NCBI GenBank assembly: GCA_049487715.1
Contig: CP150546.1
Coordinates: forward strand, 124,001-188,000
Direction: 5' to 3'
Source of the DNA: Pycnococcus provasolii
Taxonomy: Eukaryota > Chlorophyta > Pseudoscourfieldiophyceae > Pseudoscourfieldiales
Length of the DNA: 64,000 nt
The notes beneath the pieces were generated by a model, which saw only the letters and a list, made by a program, of their open reading frames with translations, had not been told where the DNA came from and made no database searches. Position 1 is the first letter of the stretch; each line of letters opens with the position of its first letter. The translations under genes and the position numbers were made by a program. Shown here piece by piece: positions 1 to 10,461 of the stretch.

Positions 1-89
1 CCAACCTCACCAACCTCAACCGCCATCTGCCCGAACAACCACCGCCACCTGCCCAACCACCAGCAGGCACAGCGCGCGTCAAAGCTTAC

Positions 90-147
90 CTTGCGCCGTT
101 CCGCACATGGCGAGGAGCGCCGCGAAGAAGAGGCCGCGCGACACCAT
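90..147 (-). CDS. first exon of a secreted or membrane protein, partial
   Basis: A short open segment begins with ATG at 147 in a good Kozak context and encodes a typical signal peptide, MVSRGLFFAALLAMCGTAQG. The reading frame meets a stop at about 81. Just before that, the minus strand reads GCAAG^GTAAGC, a strong splice donor with the GT at 89-88. The simplest reading is exon 1 of a gene whose remaining exons lie beyond the left edge of the window. The product would enter the secretory pathway. Nothing of the mature protein is visible, so no function can be given. Confidence 0.5.
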
Positions 148-356
148 GGTTACGAGGGCGAGTAATGGAGGGGGAGGGGAGGAGTTTGGTCTGCAGGGTC
201 GCTCGACGAGGCGTCGACGGTTCTCGCGCTGTCGGCCGGCTTTGGTGCTCGGGCCAGGGCCAGGCGTCGTTGGTTGGCCGCGGAGCCGAGGCCGATAAGT
301 GCGAGGAGGTGCAAGGATGGACGAACGAATGCGAAGGAATGCGCGTGCACACATGC

Positions 357-391
357 ATGCACTGCACTGCACTGCACTGCACTGCACTGCA
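357..391. repeat. CACTG/TGCAC pentanucleotide microsatellite
   Basis: About seven head-to-tail copies of the unit GCACT lie between the flanking words ATGCATGCACTG and CAATCC. It is a simple repeat in non-coding DNA. The unit is not a multiple of three, so it keeps several false open frames alive. Confidence 0.9.
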
Positions 392-418
392 ATCCGAGCC
401 AGCCAGCTTGCATGGGAG

Positions 419-446
419 CCCCACGCACGGTGCACGGTGCGTGGGG
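419..446. repeat. 10-bp-arm inverted repeat (near-palindrome)
   Basis: The arms CCCCACGCAC (419-428) and GTGCGTGGGG (437-446) are perfectly complementary and flank an 8-base spacer that itself contains GTGCAC. It could form a cruciform or RNA hairpin, or be a dimeric protein site. Its function is unknown. Confidence 0.7.
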
Positions 447-1120
447 CCTCATTGCACTGCCCTTTACCCTGCATTTACCGGCCTGCTTTCGTCTCCGTTA
501 ATGCGTAAATGCGCGTCGCCTCGCCTTCCCTGCAGGGGAGGCCACTCTGTCTTCGCCCTCATGCATTCAACCCTCATGCATTCCTGGACGTTCATCCTCG
601 CACCCGGGCACCCCACGAGCACCGTCGGGAGGAAAAGGTCCCCATGAATGTCCCGCATTGGAAGCATTGAAGAAGCTATTGCCTCCCCTCTGGACCTCTG
701 GAGCCCATCGCCCCCATCTTGGAGAGGGGACTGACACTGTGGGCGAGGGGAGGAGAAGGAAAAGCGCGCGCGCTTCCATAGACTACTGGTCCACACTCTA
801 CAAGGTTTTGGTCCACATAACCGTTTTGCGGTCTTGGAGTTCGTCGCGTCCTGTTCCGTAGTCCGTAGTACGGTACCAAAAGCAAGGCTATCAACGATGA
901 AAGCACAGAACGGCACCTTGGACCGTTCTGGCTTTGAAAACGCAGCGGCATTCTCAAAAACCGAAACCAATGCCAAAACAACCCCAAAGGTTCCACGACG
1001 TATCCCCAAAAACCAAAATTAAATAACCACAACGACCATTGACTGGTTCCCAAAAGTCAAAAAACGGAAACCACAGGCAACAGGGGATCCCCTGCCAAGC
1101 CTGCCATGTACGGATGAAAT

Positions 1121-1160
1121 AACCCTAAGTAAGTTACCCGTACCTCCCAAACCCTAAAAT
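1121..1160. promoter_or_regulatory. telo-box-like motifs upstream of the Pcf11-like gene
   Basis: AACCCTAA occurs at 1121-1128 and AAACCCTAAA at 1149-1158, about 165-200 bp upstream of the start codon at 1324. The AAACCCTA word is the plant telo-box. Many other genes in this window carry longer telomere-like arrays in the same place, so a promoter role is plausible but inferred. Confidence 0.35.
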
Positions 1161-1323
1161 AGAATGTGAGACGTCCTACTATGGTCCTACTAGGAGGGAT
1201 CCCCGTTCCTCCCATCCTTCCTTCTCCCCCCACCCCGAACCGAAACCGGAGCCGGAACCCTCGGTCGATCCCATCCGGCGAACCGTGTTCATTCTGTGGC
1301 AGCCGCCGCCCCTATCCCAACAC

Positions 1324-2697
1324 ATGGCGTCCACACCGTCCGACACCGCTGAGCTCGTCGAGGCGTACGCAGAACACCTCTCGGAGCTCACCACCATACT
1401 CGCGCGAGACATACGACTGCTCACGGACATCGCGCGCGAAAACGGATCACAGGCGGCACACGCACTCGTTCCCGTGCTCGTACAGGCAATCACCGCCGCG
1501 CCCGCGACGCAAATCTTGCCCAAAATATACGTCGTCGACTCCATCTTAAAGAATGTCAAGGACGAAGTGGGACAGACGTACAGAACGCTGCTCGCGCCTG
1601 TGATTGCCGACGCCGTCGTCCAGGCGTACCGACGATGCCTCGCGGACAACGCGAGCCCAACCATCAAGGCGAAGCTGGACAAGGTGAGAAAAACGTGGGC
1701 CGAGCAGCAGCTCGTGCCAGCGTCGGAGCTCGCGAAGATGGAGGCGGCGGCGGCGGCGCCGGCGCTTCAGGGTGCGTCGCCGTGGGCGGCGCCGGCGCCG
1801 GGTGTCGGGTATCCACCTACGTACAATGTCATGGCACAACAACATCAACCACAACAACCACAACATCAACAACAACAACAACACATCACACACAACGCTG
1901 CAGCGCCTGTTGCAAGCCTTTTGAGCAACCTGCTAGTGCAAGGCGTCATCGGGCCTGGCACTGCTGCCCAGGCAGCCACGACTGCCGTCGCCCAGCCACA
2001 CCACCAACGCGACCCGTCCGTCACCACCGCCACAATAACAACGACAACCACAGCACCCAAAAGGGAGTCCGCGGAGGCAACACTTGCAAAGCTCGCGGCT
2101 TTCGACGAGACGTCGATGAAAGAACGGCACGACTGGGCCGTGGACTCCCTGTACTTTGACCAGGCACACCAGTGCCCAGAAACGGGGAGGCGATTTCGGA
2201 CGCGAGAGGCACTGCGGAGGCACAACGAAGCGCTTCAGCGCAAGAAGAAGCGCAAGGAAGAGCGCGAGGAGGAGGCGGTGCTAGTATCGAGCTCGCGAGG
2301 GACGAGACCGTGGTACCTCACGGCGCCAGCTTGGGTGCAGAGCACGCGTATCGCGCCGCTCGAGGCTGAGATTCCAGGTGGCGACTCGGCGGGCGATGGA
2401 TCGGGGGATGGCGTCGACGCCGCGTCGAGGAAGAGAGGTGCGGCGACGCCTCCGCCACCACCGATCACAACCGACGAGTATCCCGACGGCGTCTGCGCGC
2501 TGAGTGGAGAACGCCTGGAGAAGGTTTGGAGCGACGAACGCGAGGCGTGGGTGTACGTGGATGCCGTGCGTCTTCCCGATGGAACTGTTGCGCATCGGCG
2601 TGCCGCCGGCACGCCGGAGGATGGAGATGCGGAGGAAGGAGGAGGAGGAGGAGGAGGAGGAGGTCCGCGCAGGTCCGTACGCCAGCGCGTTGTGTAA
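1324..2697 (+). CDS. Pcf11-like CID protein (pre-mRNA 3'-end processing)
   Basis: The protein has 457 residues. I start at ATG 1324 (MASTPSDTAE), where the domain homology begins, not at the upstream non-ATG part of the open frame. Residues ~5-125 form a CTD-interacting domain, with the SILKNVKDEVG and LDKVRKTW helices typical of Pcf11 and plant PCFS4. A Gln-rich linker (~170-190) follows, then a C2H2-like finger around 284-300 (CPETGRRF...LRRH), a PWYLTAPAWV segment (~329) and a second zinc-type segment (CALSGERLEKVW, ~389). This order matches Pcf11, which binds the phosphorylated RNA polymerase II tail and couples transcript cleavage, polyadenylation and termination in the nucleus. It is shorter than yeast or animal Pcf11 but close to the plant short forms. 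The tail has a poly-Gly run and ends RSVRQRVV. No intron is seen. Confidence 0.85.
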   Translation: MASTPSDTAELVEAYAEHLSELTTILARDIRLLTDIARENGSQAAHALVPVLVQAITAAPATQILPKIYVVDSILKNVKDEVGQTYRTLLAPVIADAVVQAYRRCLADNASPTIKAKLDKVRKTWAEQQLVPASELAKMEAAAAAPALQGASPWAAPAPGVGYPPTYNVMAQQHQPQQPQHQQQQQHITHNAAAPVASLLSNLLVQGVIGPGTAAQAATTAVAQPHHQRDPSVTTATITTTTTAPKRESAEATLAKLAAFDETSMKERHDWAVDSLYFDQAHQCPETGRRFRTREALRRHNEALQRKKKRKEEREEEAVLVSSSRGTRPWYLTAPAWVQSTRIAPLEAEIPGGDSAGDGSGDGVDAASRKRGAATPPPPPITTDEYPDGVCALSGERLEKVWSDEREAWVYVDAVRLPDGTVAHRRAAGTPEDGDAEEGGGGGGGGGPRRSVRQRVV

Positions 2698-2745
2698 CAA
2701 CATATAACAAAACTGTGATTGCATTTTAAAAAATGGATTACAGCC

Positions 2746-5700
2746 TTACAGGGGTACAAAACTCTTCCCAGGCGCCCCGACGACGGCAAAGTCGCTGACT
2801 CTCGCCCACATAAATGCCTCGGAAAGGGTAACAGCGTAGCTTCCTCCCACGGGCATGCGATTGCTGCTCGCCCCGATGCGATTGCCGCTGATGAACGATG
2901 TTTCCTCCACTGTCCCAAAGTCGGCAGATGGTGCGCCACTCTGTGCCGACGCGCCATTGTACCCAAGCAACGATGCGGCGGGAACGGGCTGGTGATTCAC
3001 CGCGGTGCTCTCCGACGTGGCTATGGAACCGCCGCGTTTCGCCGCCGCGGAGCCTCCAGCCGCAAGGAAAGCCTCGTGGTGCTGGATTCGCTTCTCGCAC
3101 GCCTCCTTGAGATTCGCGGGCGTGCTGCTTGCCGCCGCCACCGCCTTCAACCCATTGATTGCCTCGGTGACGTCAAACGACGCAACGAAGGAAAGCTCCT
3201 GCATTGAAACGAGCGACACTTGCACGGGAAAGGGCTCGGCGAAGCCACCTTGCCGTGCGAGGCGACGGCACTGCTCAAGCAGCGAGCGAACAATCGCGGG
3301 ATAGCCAACCCACATCGCCCTCAGGCCACCGAGGTAGCTCGCGTAGCAGAGCAGCTCGTCGGCCGTCGACTTGTCAAGCTTCTCCGCGTCGAGCGTGCCA
3401 AGCCACTGCATCGTCTCGCTCACCTCCTCCCACTGCCACGTTGGCTGGCTGAGAACCTTTCGCAGGTGCGCGAGGCCAGCAGCCACGGCGGCAGGAGAGT
3501 CGTGCGCGAGCGCAAGGAAACGGCACTTCTCGGAGTTTGACGTGCAGCTTTCCGCCGATGCGCGCGCCTCCTCGGGGCTCATCGCACCCACATCAGAGTG
3601 AAGTTTGTCGGCGTCCGCCTTCGGGCCATGAAAGCGAGCCGCAACCAGCGAGTTGGCATCGCCGTAAACTCCTGGGCTTGGCGCAGCCGCCCGCTCGGGA
3701 ACGTCTTTCGCAGAACGTGACTCCGACGACGCCGTGAGCAGCTCAACGCTCAAATTCCACAACCCAAGGTGCTCGCAGCGTCGCGCGATGTCGCTGTAGA
3801 GTGCAGCCCACCGACTTTCGGGTCCGACGAAGAGGCTCAGCACGAACGCCGCCTCGAGCTCGCAGCCTTGGTACAGCACGCTGATGGCACCCGCGAGATC
3901 GTTCGCTGCGGCGCACCGAGCGGCGGCAAGCATGGGCTTGCCACGCTCCAGGTCGCGCTTCGCCTGCTGCATCGATAGCCGCGTCAGCTGCTCTGCGCTC
4001 TCTGGATTCGGACCGGACGCCGCCGAGACCTTGCCCAGAGGAGGCAGGGCTCCCGGACGCGGCGCGCTGGAAAGCGGCTCGAGGCGAACGTCGCGCGGCG
4101 CGGGAGCGGCTGCTGTCCTTGCGGAGGATGCGGTGGCGGATTCTCCAAAGGCTCCGTGCGCCCCTGCAGAGGCGACAAGGAATGCCTCGTCGAGCCTGTG
4201 TTCTCCCGCAAGTGCGTCGACGAGCGAGCCCGTCTGGCCCGCGGCTACGTACAGCGGCGCCTGGCTGAGTGCATCTGGCATGTCCTCCGGAGCATCACCC
4301 TCCCTGGCAGCTGCGAGGCGGCGGCGGCACAGAGATCTCCACAGCTCAATGCCCGCGGCGGGAGCAACGAGCAGAGCCTTGTCCCACTCGCCGATTTCAG
4401 CCATGCAATTACAGTACCCTGGGGTGGGAACGTACGTGTATGTGGTGTGTGTGTGTGCGTGCGTGTACATATGTTGTGTTAGTCGTGTTTTGGTTGGGGA
4501 TCCTCATGCACATGCATATGTACATATGTACGAGAGAGTGTCGTGTCGTATACGTACCCTCGATATTGCCCGCCATGAGGTGCATGTTCGCAGCCTGCTT
4601 CATGGCATCCGCGCGGCTCTGCGCAGCCAGGCCGCGTCCCTTGATGGCACGCGCCTTCGACTCCGCGATGTTGGCGCGGCTCAGCAACACGGGCACCGCC
4701 GTGGCGGAGTGCATGCACTCGGATGCATCAGACACCGGTAGATCTGCCGCCTCTTTGCCGCCTGCAACAACGCTGGCGAGAGCCTCGAAGAGCTCCTCGA
4801 ATCCCACCGGCGACAGGAACAGCCGCATGAGCGACGCAATTGCGGCGACGCCTTCAACGGACGGCGACTTGCCTAGTGACAGTACGCCCTTGGCAACCTG
4901 CGCGTCAGCGAGAATCTCCTTGCTCACGGCACCTGAGAGCGCCGGTGGCGCCGACTCGCTTGCGAGCACCTCCGCCGCATCCGCCGCCACGGGCACGTTG
5001 AACATGGCGCACAGCGGGATCGTGGGAACGTCGCAGGTTGTGTTCCACAGGCGCACGGTCGTGTCGCGGCTGCACGACGCGATCGTGAACGGCCTCCTGG
5101 GGTGCGTGGCGATGCCGTACACGTCCGCCAGGTGCTCGTTGCTGACCGTCATGCAAGCTCCAGTGCGAAGATCCCAGCTGCGAATCGTCGCGTCCCAGCT
5201 GCCGGTGTAGGCGATGTATGCCACCTCCTGGTGGAAGCATGCCGCGCGCACGTGCGACGTGTGCCCCTTCAGCGTTTGCAAGCAGCCATCGGAAAGGCTG
5301 AAATAACGTGCGGTGCTGTCGTCCGACGTGCTCAGCAGTCGCCCGGGAACGAGAGGGTGCCATACGACGTTGAACGCCCTGGAAGTGTGCCCTCTCAGAA
5401 CCGAGACGGGCGAGTTTGCCGTCTCCACGGTGCGCGCGACGTCGTACACGACGACGGTTCCGCTCTCGAGCGCGACGGCGAGGAGGTTGTGCTCCCTCTC
5501 GTGCACTCCCCAAGCGACTCCGTACGCACCCTGGCTGGCGTATGTGAAGCTGCGATGCATCGTTCCGTCGTCGAGCTTCACAACGCAGGCACGCCCGTCC
5601 GCCGACGCGGTGGCAATCAGCCGCTGCTCGCTTGGATGCCAGGCGATGCAGAAGATCATGCCCTTGTGAATGTTGTACGACGCGGTGGCGATACCTCGCT

Positions 5701-6868
5701 CGAGGTTGTCGTACACGTAAACCGTTCCATTGCCCGAGCCGGTGCATATCTTGTTGCCATCGCCATTCCACGCAATGCCGTACAGAACACCGGAAGCGCC
5801 GATGAGCGTCTTCTCGCACTTCATCGTGCGCGTGTTCCACACCTTCACCGTGGAGTCGTAGCTGCACGTGGCGAGCGTGTCCGCGCTGGTGGGGCTGAAC
5901 TCGCACCGGAACACCGTCTCCGTGTGCCCTCCCTCGGTGGACCACAGCATGTTCTGTCGGTCAGCGTCGAAGACGCCGCACGTGCCGTCGACGGACGAGA
6001 GAAGGCATTTCGTCGTCTTGCCCACGAACTTGACGGAGGAGATTCCTGGAAGTCCCGTCTTGACGAGCGCTATGGGCGTCGGCTGGCTGACGTTGAACAT
6101 TCGCAGCACGCCCGTCTTCTCCGACGCGCACACGAACGTTCCTGGCATACCGGCAGCCCAGGCGATGGCTCTCTGGCCGCTTGGCAGCTTCGCAAAGGCT
6201 GCCACCTCGCTGCCATTCTGCACGTCTTTCGCCTCCACGTCGCGCATGATCAGGTTTCCGTCCTTTCGCAGAATGAGAATGTACGAGGGGCTGAGCAGGT
6301 CCCACGCGACGGACGCAATCGCGGAGCCGAGAAGCATTTTTGCGGGCCTGGCAAACAGCTTCTTCTCGAGGTCCATGATGAACATTTTGCCCGACTCGGT
6401 GCCAATCGCGATGAGCGCGTTCCTGACTGGGCTCTGCTCGAACGAGGTGATTGGTGATCCCTCGCAGTCGAACACAAACCTCACGTGGTTGTTGACCGTA
6501 TCCCAAATCTGCAGCGTGGCGTTGGCTGCGAGGATGACGTGCCTTGGGTTGTGCAACGAGAAGGCGATGTACTTGACTCTGATTCCCTTGGCGAGCTGTC
6601 CAGCAACTTCCGCGCCTGTGCTGACGTCGTACACCTTCAGCATGTCGTCTTGCGTAGCCATGGCGACCATGGTTCCATCTGGGCTGAGGCATACCGCCGT
6701 GCAGGTGTGCTTGGGCCCCGCGACGATTCTCTGCAGCCCGAAGTCGTCGAGGCGGTGCACGTACGTGGCTAGCGTGGCTGCGTACGCGAAGCAGGATGAG
6801 GAGACGGAGACTGCGGAAGCGAGGTCCCTGTGGCACCCCGACGGGATGAGCGCGACGGGACGCGGCAT
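2746..6868 (-). CDS. WDR17: WDR17-type WD40 protein (two exons)
   Basis: Exon 1 is 6868-4558, the intron 4557-4419 (139 bp) and exon 2 4418-2746. The donor reads GAGG^GTACGT and the acceptor CCCCAG^GGTACT. The phase-1 join reads ...AGNIEG|YCNCMAEIGEWDK. The spliced protein has 1327 residues, close to the length of animal WDR17. Residues 1-~640 are a long series of WD40 repeats (for example VRLWNTTCD, IRSWDLRTGA, VKVWNTRTMK). The C-terminal half is an alpha-helical TPR-like region starting with EIGEWDKALLVAP. WDR17 is a conserved, poorly studied protein of mostly ciliated organisms and probably works in a scaffold or transport complex. The intron is rich in GT and TACGTA words. The gene is convergent with the Pcf11-like gene, with 48 bp between the stop codons. 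Confidence 0.88.
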
Positions 6869-8138
6869 ATCCGAATCCGAACGAACGACAGATAGATGTT
6901 ATTCGAATCGAACGCCTGCTTTCTTTAAAAGGCCTTACTCTCCCAGGTTGAACGAGAGTAACCTGAAGTGCTTCTTCTTAAGGTAAGGCTCACTGACTGA
7001 CTGAGTAACGAGTGCGTGCTGTGCTGTGCTGCGAGGTAAATCCAACACCTACTAGGGAATGACAATGCTTAAGGGTGTAAGAGAGAGAGGAGTGTCAGCG
7101 TTGAAAGGGGAAAGTGTAAGATGACCAGCACAAACTTGGACTTACAAACACAAATGTAAACACACGGTTCAAGAGGTCCCTCTCCTCTCTCCTCTCTGGG
7201 AGTGAAGTTCGTTGTTGTTCCACAGTTGTTGAATTCAAGGCTCCCGCTTCAACGCTCATCTGTAGGTGGCCGCGGTGCCGCCGGCCGGCCGCGGCTAGCG
7301 GATCTCAGAGATGGTTGGAGTCTATCATAACCTTAGAAGTTTCCTCCCTCCATTTTAATGGAAATGGAAGGATCCCGTTCACGATAAATACATAAATACG
7401 CATCCCTTTTAGAACTAAAAGTTGGATACGCCGGAACTGACAACTGATGACTGAGAAATAAAAACTACATTTGACCGCGTGTTTAGGTCGAAGTCTGAAG
7501 GTCGACCTAAACTCCCGTCTATTGTTCACTGAAAATTGAAATTCACATGTTTGCTCCGTGCTGTACCCTACCGTAAGAGGCGGCCTCTCTCTTTTTCACG
7601 AATCCAATATCATAGAATAAAAACGAAACACCTCGCAGACATACCGTATGTGCCATGGACTCCTAACTCCTTCGAACCACCACTGACTGACTGATGAACC
7701 TTCCCGTTTTGACGCGATGTTCAGGGAGGGAGCGTGCCAGCTTGCACCCTTTGTTGGGATCGTTGAGGATCGTTTGAAAGGTGAAGATGTTTTGATTGTT
7801 TTCTTTTGAACCACTTCTTTCAAGAGTTTGACGCCCCCTTTGATTTTTGAACCACGCACGCCCTCGACGTAACTGCCGGGTTAAGTCGTTAAGATGTATG
7901 CTTGATGCCACAGACTGGCAGATGCTTTTGAAGTTTGAAGCAGATGCCAAATTCGACCAGATCCAGGGAAAATCAAGGAAATAAGAAGGGACCAAATGGT
8001 GGATCCCCAAACTACGGGAACGAGCCAACAAGCAGGTTCGGGGCCACGTCAGAGAACAAAAAAAACGCCAGCTGGGATGATCCTTGACGGAACACGCGCT
8101 CACTCATCCGAAAAATAAAATAACGCACAAGAAGTGTC
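6869..8138. other. 1.27-kb low-GC interval without a supported gene
   Basis: The base composition is visibly more AT-rich than in the flanking genes. Open frames such as the minus-strand one at 7663-8103 have no domain signals and look random. A short GC-rich palindromic patch (GCCGCCGGCCGGCCGCGG) lies near 7272. The interval must hold the divergent promoters of WDR17 and the glutamate-dehydrogenase-like gene. Confidence 0.45.
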
Positions 8139-9893
8139 ATGGCGCTGCTGCCCACGGGTCTCCGTGCTTTTTCCACGTGGAGGAGCAGCCTGGCCTTGGT
8201 CACCAGCAGGGCGTCCTCATCCTCAGCCTCAGCCTCGTCCTCATCAGCCTCGTCGCACGCGGCGGCACTCCTCGCCTCGTCTCCTCCTCAGGCTCTCCTT
8301 TCTGATGATGACGGCAATCAACAAGTCAAAGCTCCGCCCAGCTCTCCCGCGGATAACTCGTCGTCGCTCCTACTCCCCAAGGTGATGAAGTGGTGGAAAA
8401 GCCGAATGCCGCCCGCGTACCTTGCAAGGGTCGACCCGAAAGCGCAGGAAAGGCACGCCAGAGCGGTCGCGGTGTACGCAGAGCAAAGCGAGAATGGAAA
8501 CTCCTCGCAACTCGAAGAAACGCACGTCGTCTCGTGCATACCAGATCTAACCGTCTTCGACCCGCGCGACGACACGGTCACCTTCATTCGTGGGCAAGAC
8601 GAACCGGGTGTGCTCATATCCATGCTTGAAAGCCTCGTGCATCGCGCGGGAGAACGAGAGCTCGTGCGGGCTGACATCTTCACGTCAATGGACACGGCGC
8701 TGTGCGCCAACCTGCTCGACTACTCCCCAGAGTCTGTCGTCTCGTTCGACGAAGCGAATAGCACCCTTGACGCGGACGAGCTCGCGCTTGCGACCAAGGT
8801 GCGCGGCACCGAGGGCAGCATTGCATCCGCAACACCAATCAAAGTCAGGGAGAACGGCGCACCGCAGGCGTGGAAGCTTCGCGTCGCGGCAACGAACGTC
8901 GTGGGAGATTTCGCGCTGCAGCGCATCGCTGCATACGTTGGACTTTTCGGGCTGAATATCGCCGAAGGGCGCCTCGTCACGCTGCAAGACGATCGTGCGA
9001 AGATCCGCGGGAAGCCGGCACGTGTCACCGTAACTTCGCTTACCATCGCGTGGCCTCGTACCGCCGCAGGCTGGCCATTTGTTCGAAAGGATGATGCCGC
9101 ACCTCTAACCCCAGGAGGACACAAGCGAGGTACGCTCGGCGCCGTCTTCTGCTCTGAGCTAGCGAGGTGCACGAAACATCTCGACGACCGTGCTTGGGAG
9201 CTTGGACTTTGCACGCCGCTCGGAATTACGCGTGCGGAGCTGCTGTGGGCGTTCGCGACTGCGATGCAGCCATCGCTGGCCAGAGACGGTGGACCTCACG
9301 AGTTTGCCATAAGCCGAGTGTATGAAATGCTCGAGCAGGCTGAAATTCTTCCGCTCGCGGGTGAGCTTGCGAGCGCATTTCTCGCGCGCTTTGATCCCGC
9401 CGGACCTGGAGGATCGGCACCCGACGAATCTGCCAACAGGCTCCGCGAGGAGGCATTCACAAGTACCGTGCAGGCGATCCGAGCGCGAGCGGAGGCGACG
9501 GTTGACGATCCAGCCGCCAGGCGCGTGCTGCATGCCATCGCAGACTGTGCACTCGCCACCACGCGTACGAACGTGTTCGTTCCAGGGAGGCAGGCGCTCG
9601 CACTACGCATCGACTCGTCGTTGATGCTTCACCCATCGTCGCCCAAGGCTGCGGGGTCTGAGAAGCCGTACACGACAATTTTTGTTGCTGGCAGGCGCTT
9701 CGCCGGGTTTCACGTTCGCTACCGTGACGTTGCGCGTGGGGGGTTGCGCCTCGTCGTTCCGTCTTCTCGCGACGTCCATGCGATGGAGCTTCAGCGATGC
9801 CACGATGAGCAGCTCAAGACCCCGAGGGAGGGCCACATCGGGCAACGGACAAGGATCTCGTGACGCGGCGATGTGTGCGCGCGTTTGTCAACA
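8139..9893 (+). pseudogene. truncated NAD-glutamate dehydrogenase (large GDH2 type)
   Basis: An open frame of 574 codons starts at ATG 8139 with a Ser/Ala-rich organelle-type leader. It then follows the N-terminal half of large NAD-glutamate dehydrogenases, ending with the substrate-domain words FAGFHVRYRDVARGGLRLV and AMELQRCHDE. Full-length relatives continue with a YGLAYAQQLKNKDIPEGG-type segment. Here the frame jumps to QLKTPREGHIGQRT and stops at 9863. Shifting the frame recovers PEGG (from ~9819) and then DKDLVTRRCVRAFVN up to ~9890, separated by gaps of a few residues. Several small deletions therefore broke the gene inside the catalytic domain, and the rest (Rossmann domain) is absent. 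The long intact 5' part suggests a recent break, or retention as a regulatory-domain-only protein. Confidence 0.72.
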
Positions 9894-10461
9894 GTGACGA
9901 GAGTCATACCTCATACCTGGATCTGGGATCCATTGTTGGATCGCTGGATGTGTTAGGGTTTATGGTTTGGGAATTAGCAGCTGAGGCTACTAACTCTACT
10001 GGATATTATATAGAAAATGGAATCTCTAAGAGATCTTGTGAAGGAGTCGACGTCACATTTCGACACCTGATTGGTTACGCCTTAGGAACGCAGCATGGAT
10101 GTCGACACGATGTCGACATACCAATCTGACCGTTGGAGATGGTTGATGAGGAGGTTGCAACCGAATCCTGTTTGGGATTCTCTGGACCTCGCGAGACTCG
10201 CGAGGCACCCCCTCAACGACACCTCCCCGAAATCCCCACCTTGTAACCACCACTCTAACTTTTCCGAAACTGAAACTTTATTTCACGCCGCGCGTCACTC
10301 GTCGTTCCTTATGGAACCGGGTCCGACGTCGAACACGGGAGGTCACGAGAGACAACGAGAACAGACGCGTTCGACGCGCCGCAGTATGGCGCTTGTGGCG
10401 GCGAGCTCAAGCCGTCCTCTTTCACTACACGTAAGACCGCCAAGCCTACGGTAGACACACC
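9894..10461. other. interval after the broken GDH gene
   Basis: Coding similarity to glutamate dehydrogenase ends at about 9893 and the sequence becomes AT-rich. It includes a short inverted word pair around TGTCGACACGATGTCGACA (10098-10116). I see no gene. It contains the 3' flank of the convergent alpha-galactosidase gene. Confidence 0.5.

Larger units (their letters stand above)
148..1323. other. gene-free interval between two divergent genes
   Basis: No convincing coding region is seen. The open frames across 165-650 come mostly from the CACTG repeat and GC-rich sequence. The interval holds a pentanucleotide tract, a near-palindrome and two telomere-like motifs, listed separately. It should contain the promoters of both the minus-strand gene leaving on the left and the plus-strand Pcf11-like gene. 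Confidence 0.5.

Noticed and set aside
4905-5945. 346-codon minus-strand frame inside WDR17
   Set aside because: It overlaps the WD40 repeats in a different frame and shows no WD40 or other motif.
7663-8103. 146-codon minus-strand frame upstream of GDH
   Set aside because: AT-rich, no motif, no good start context; more likely the divergent promoter region.
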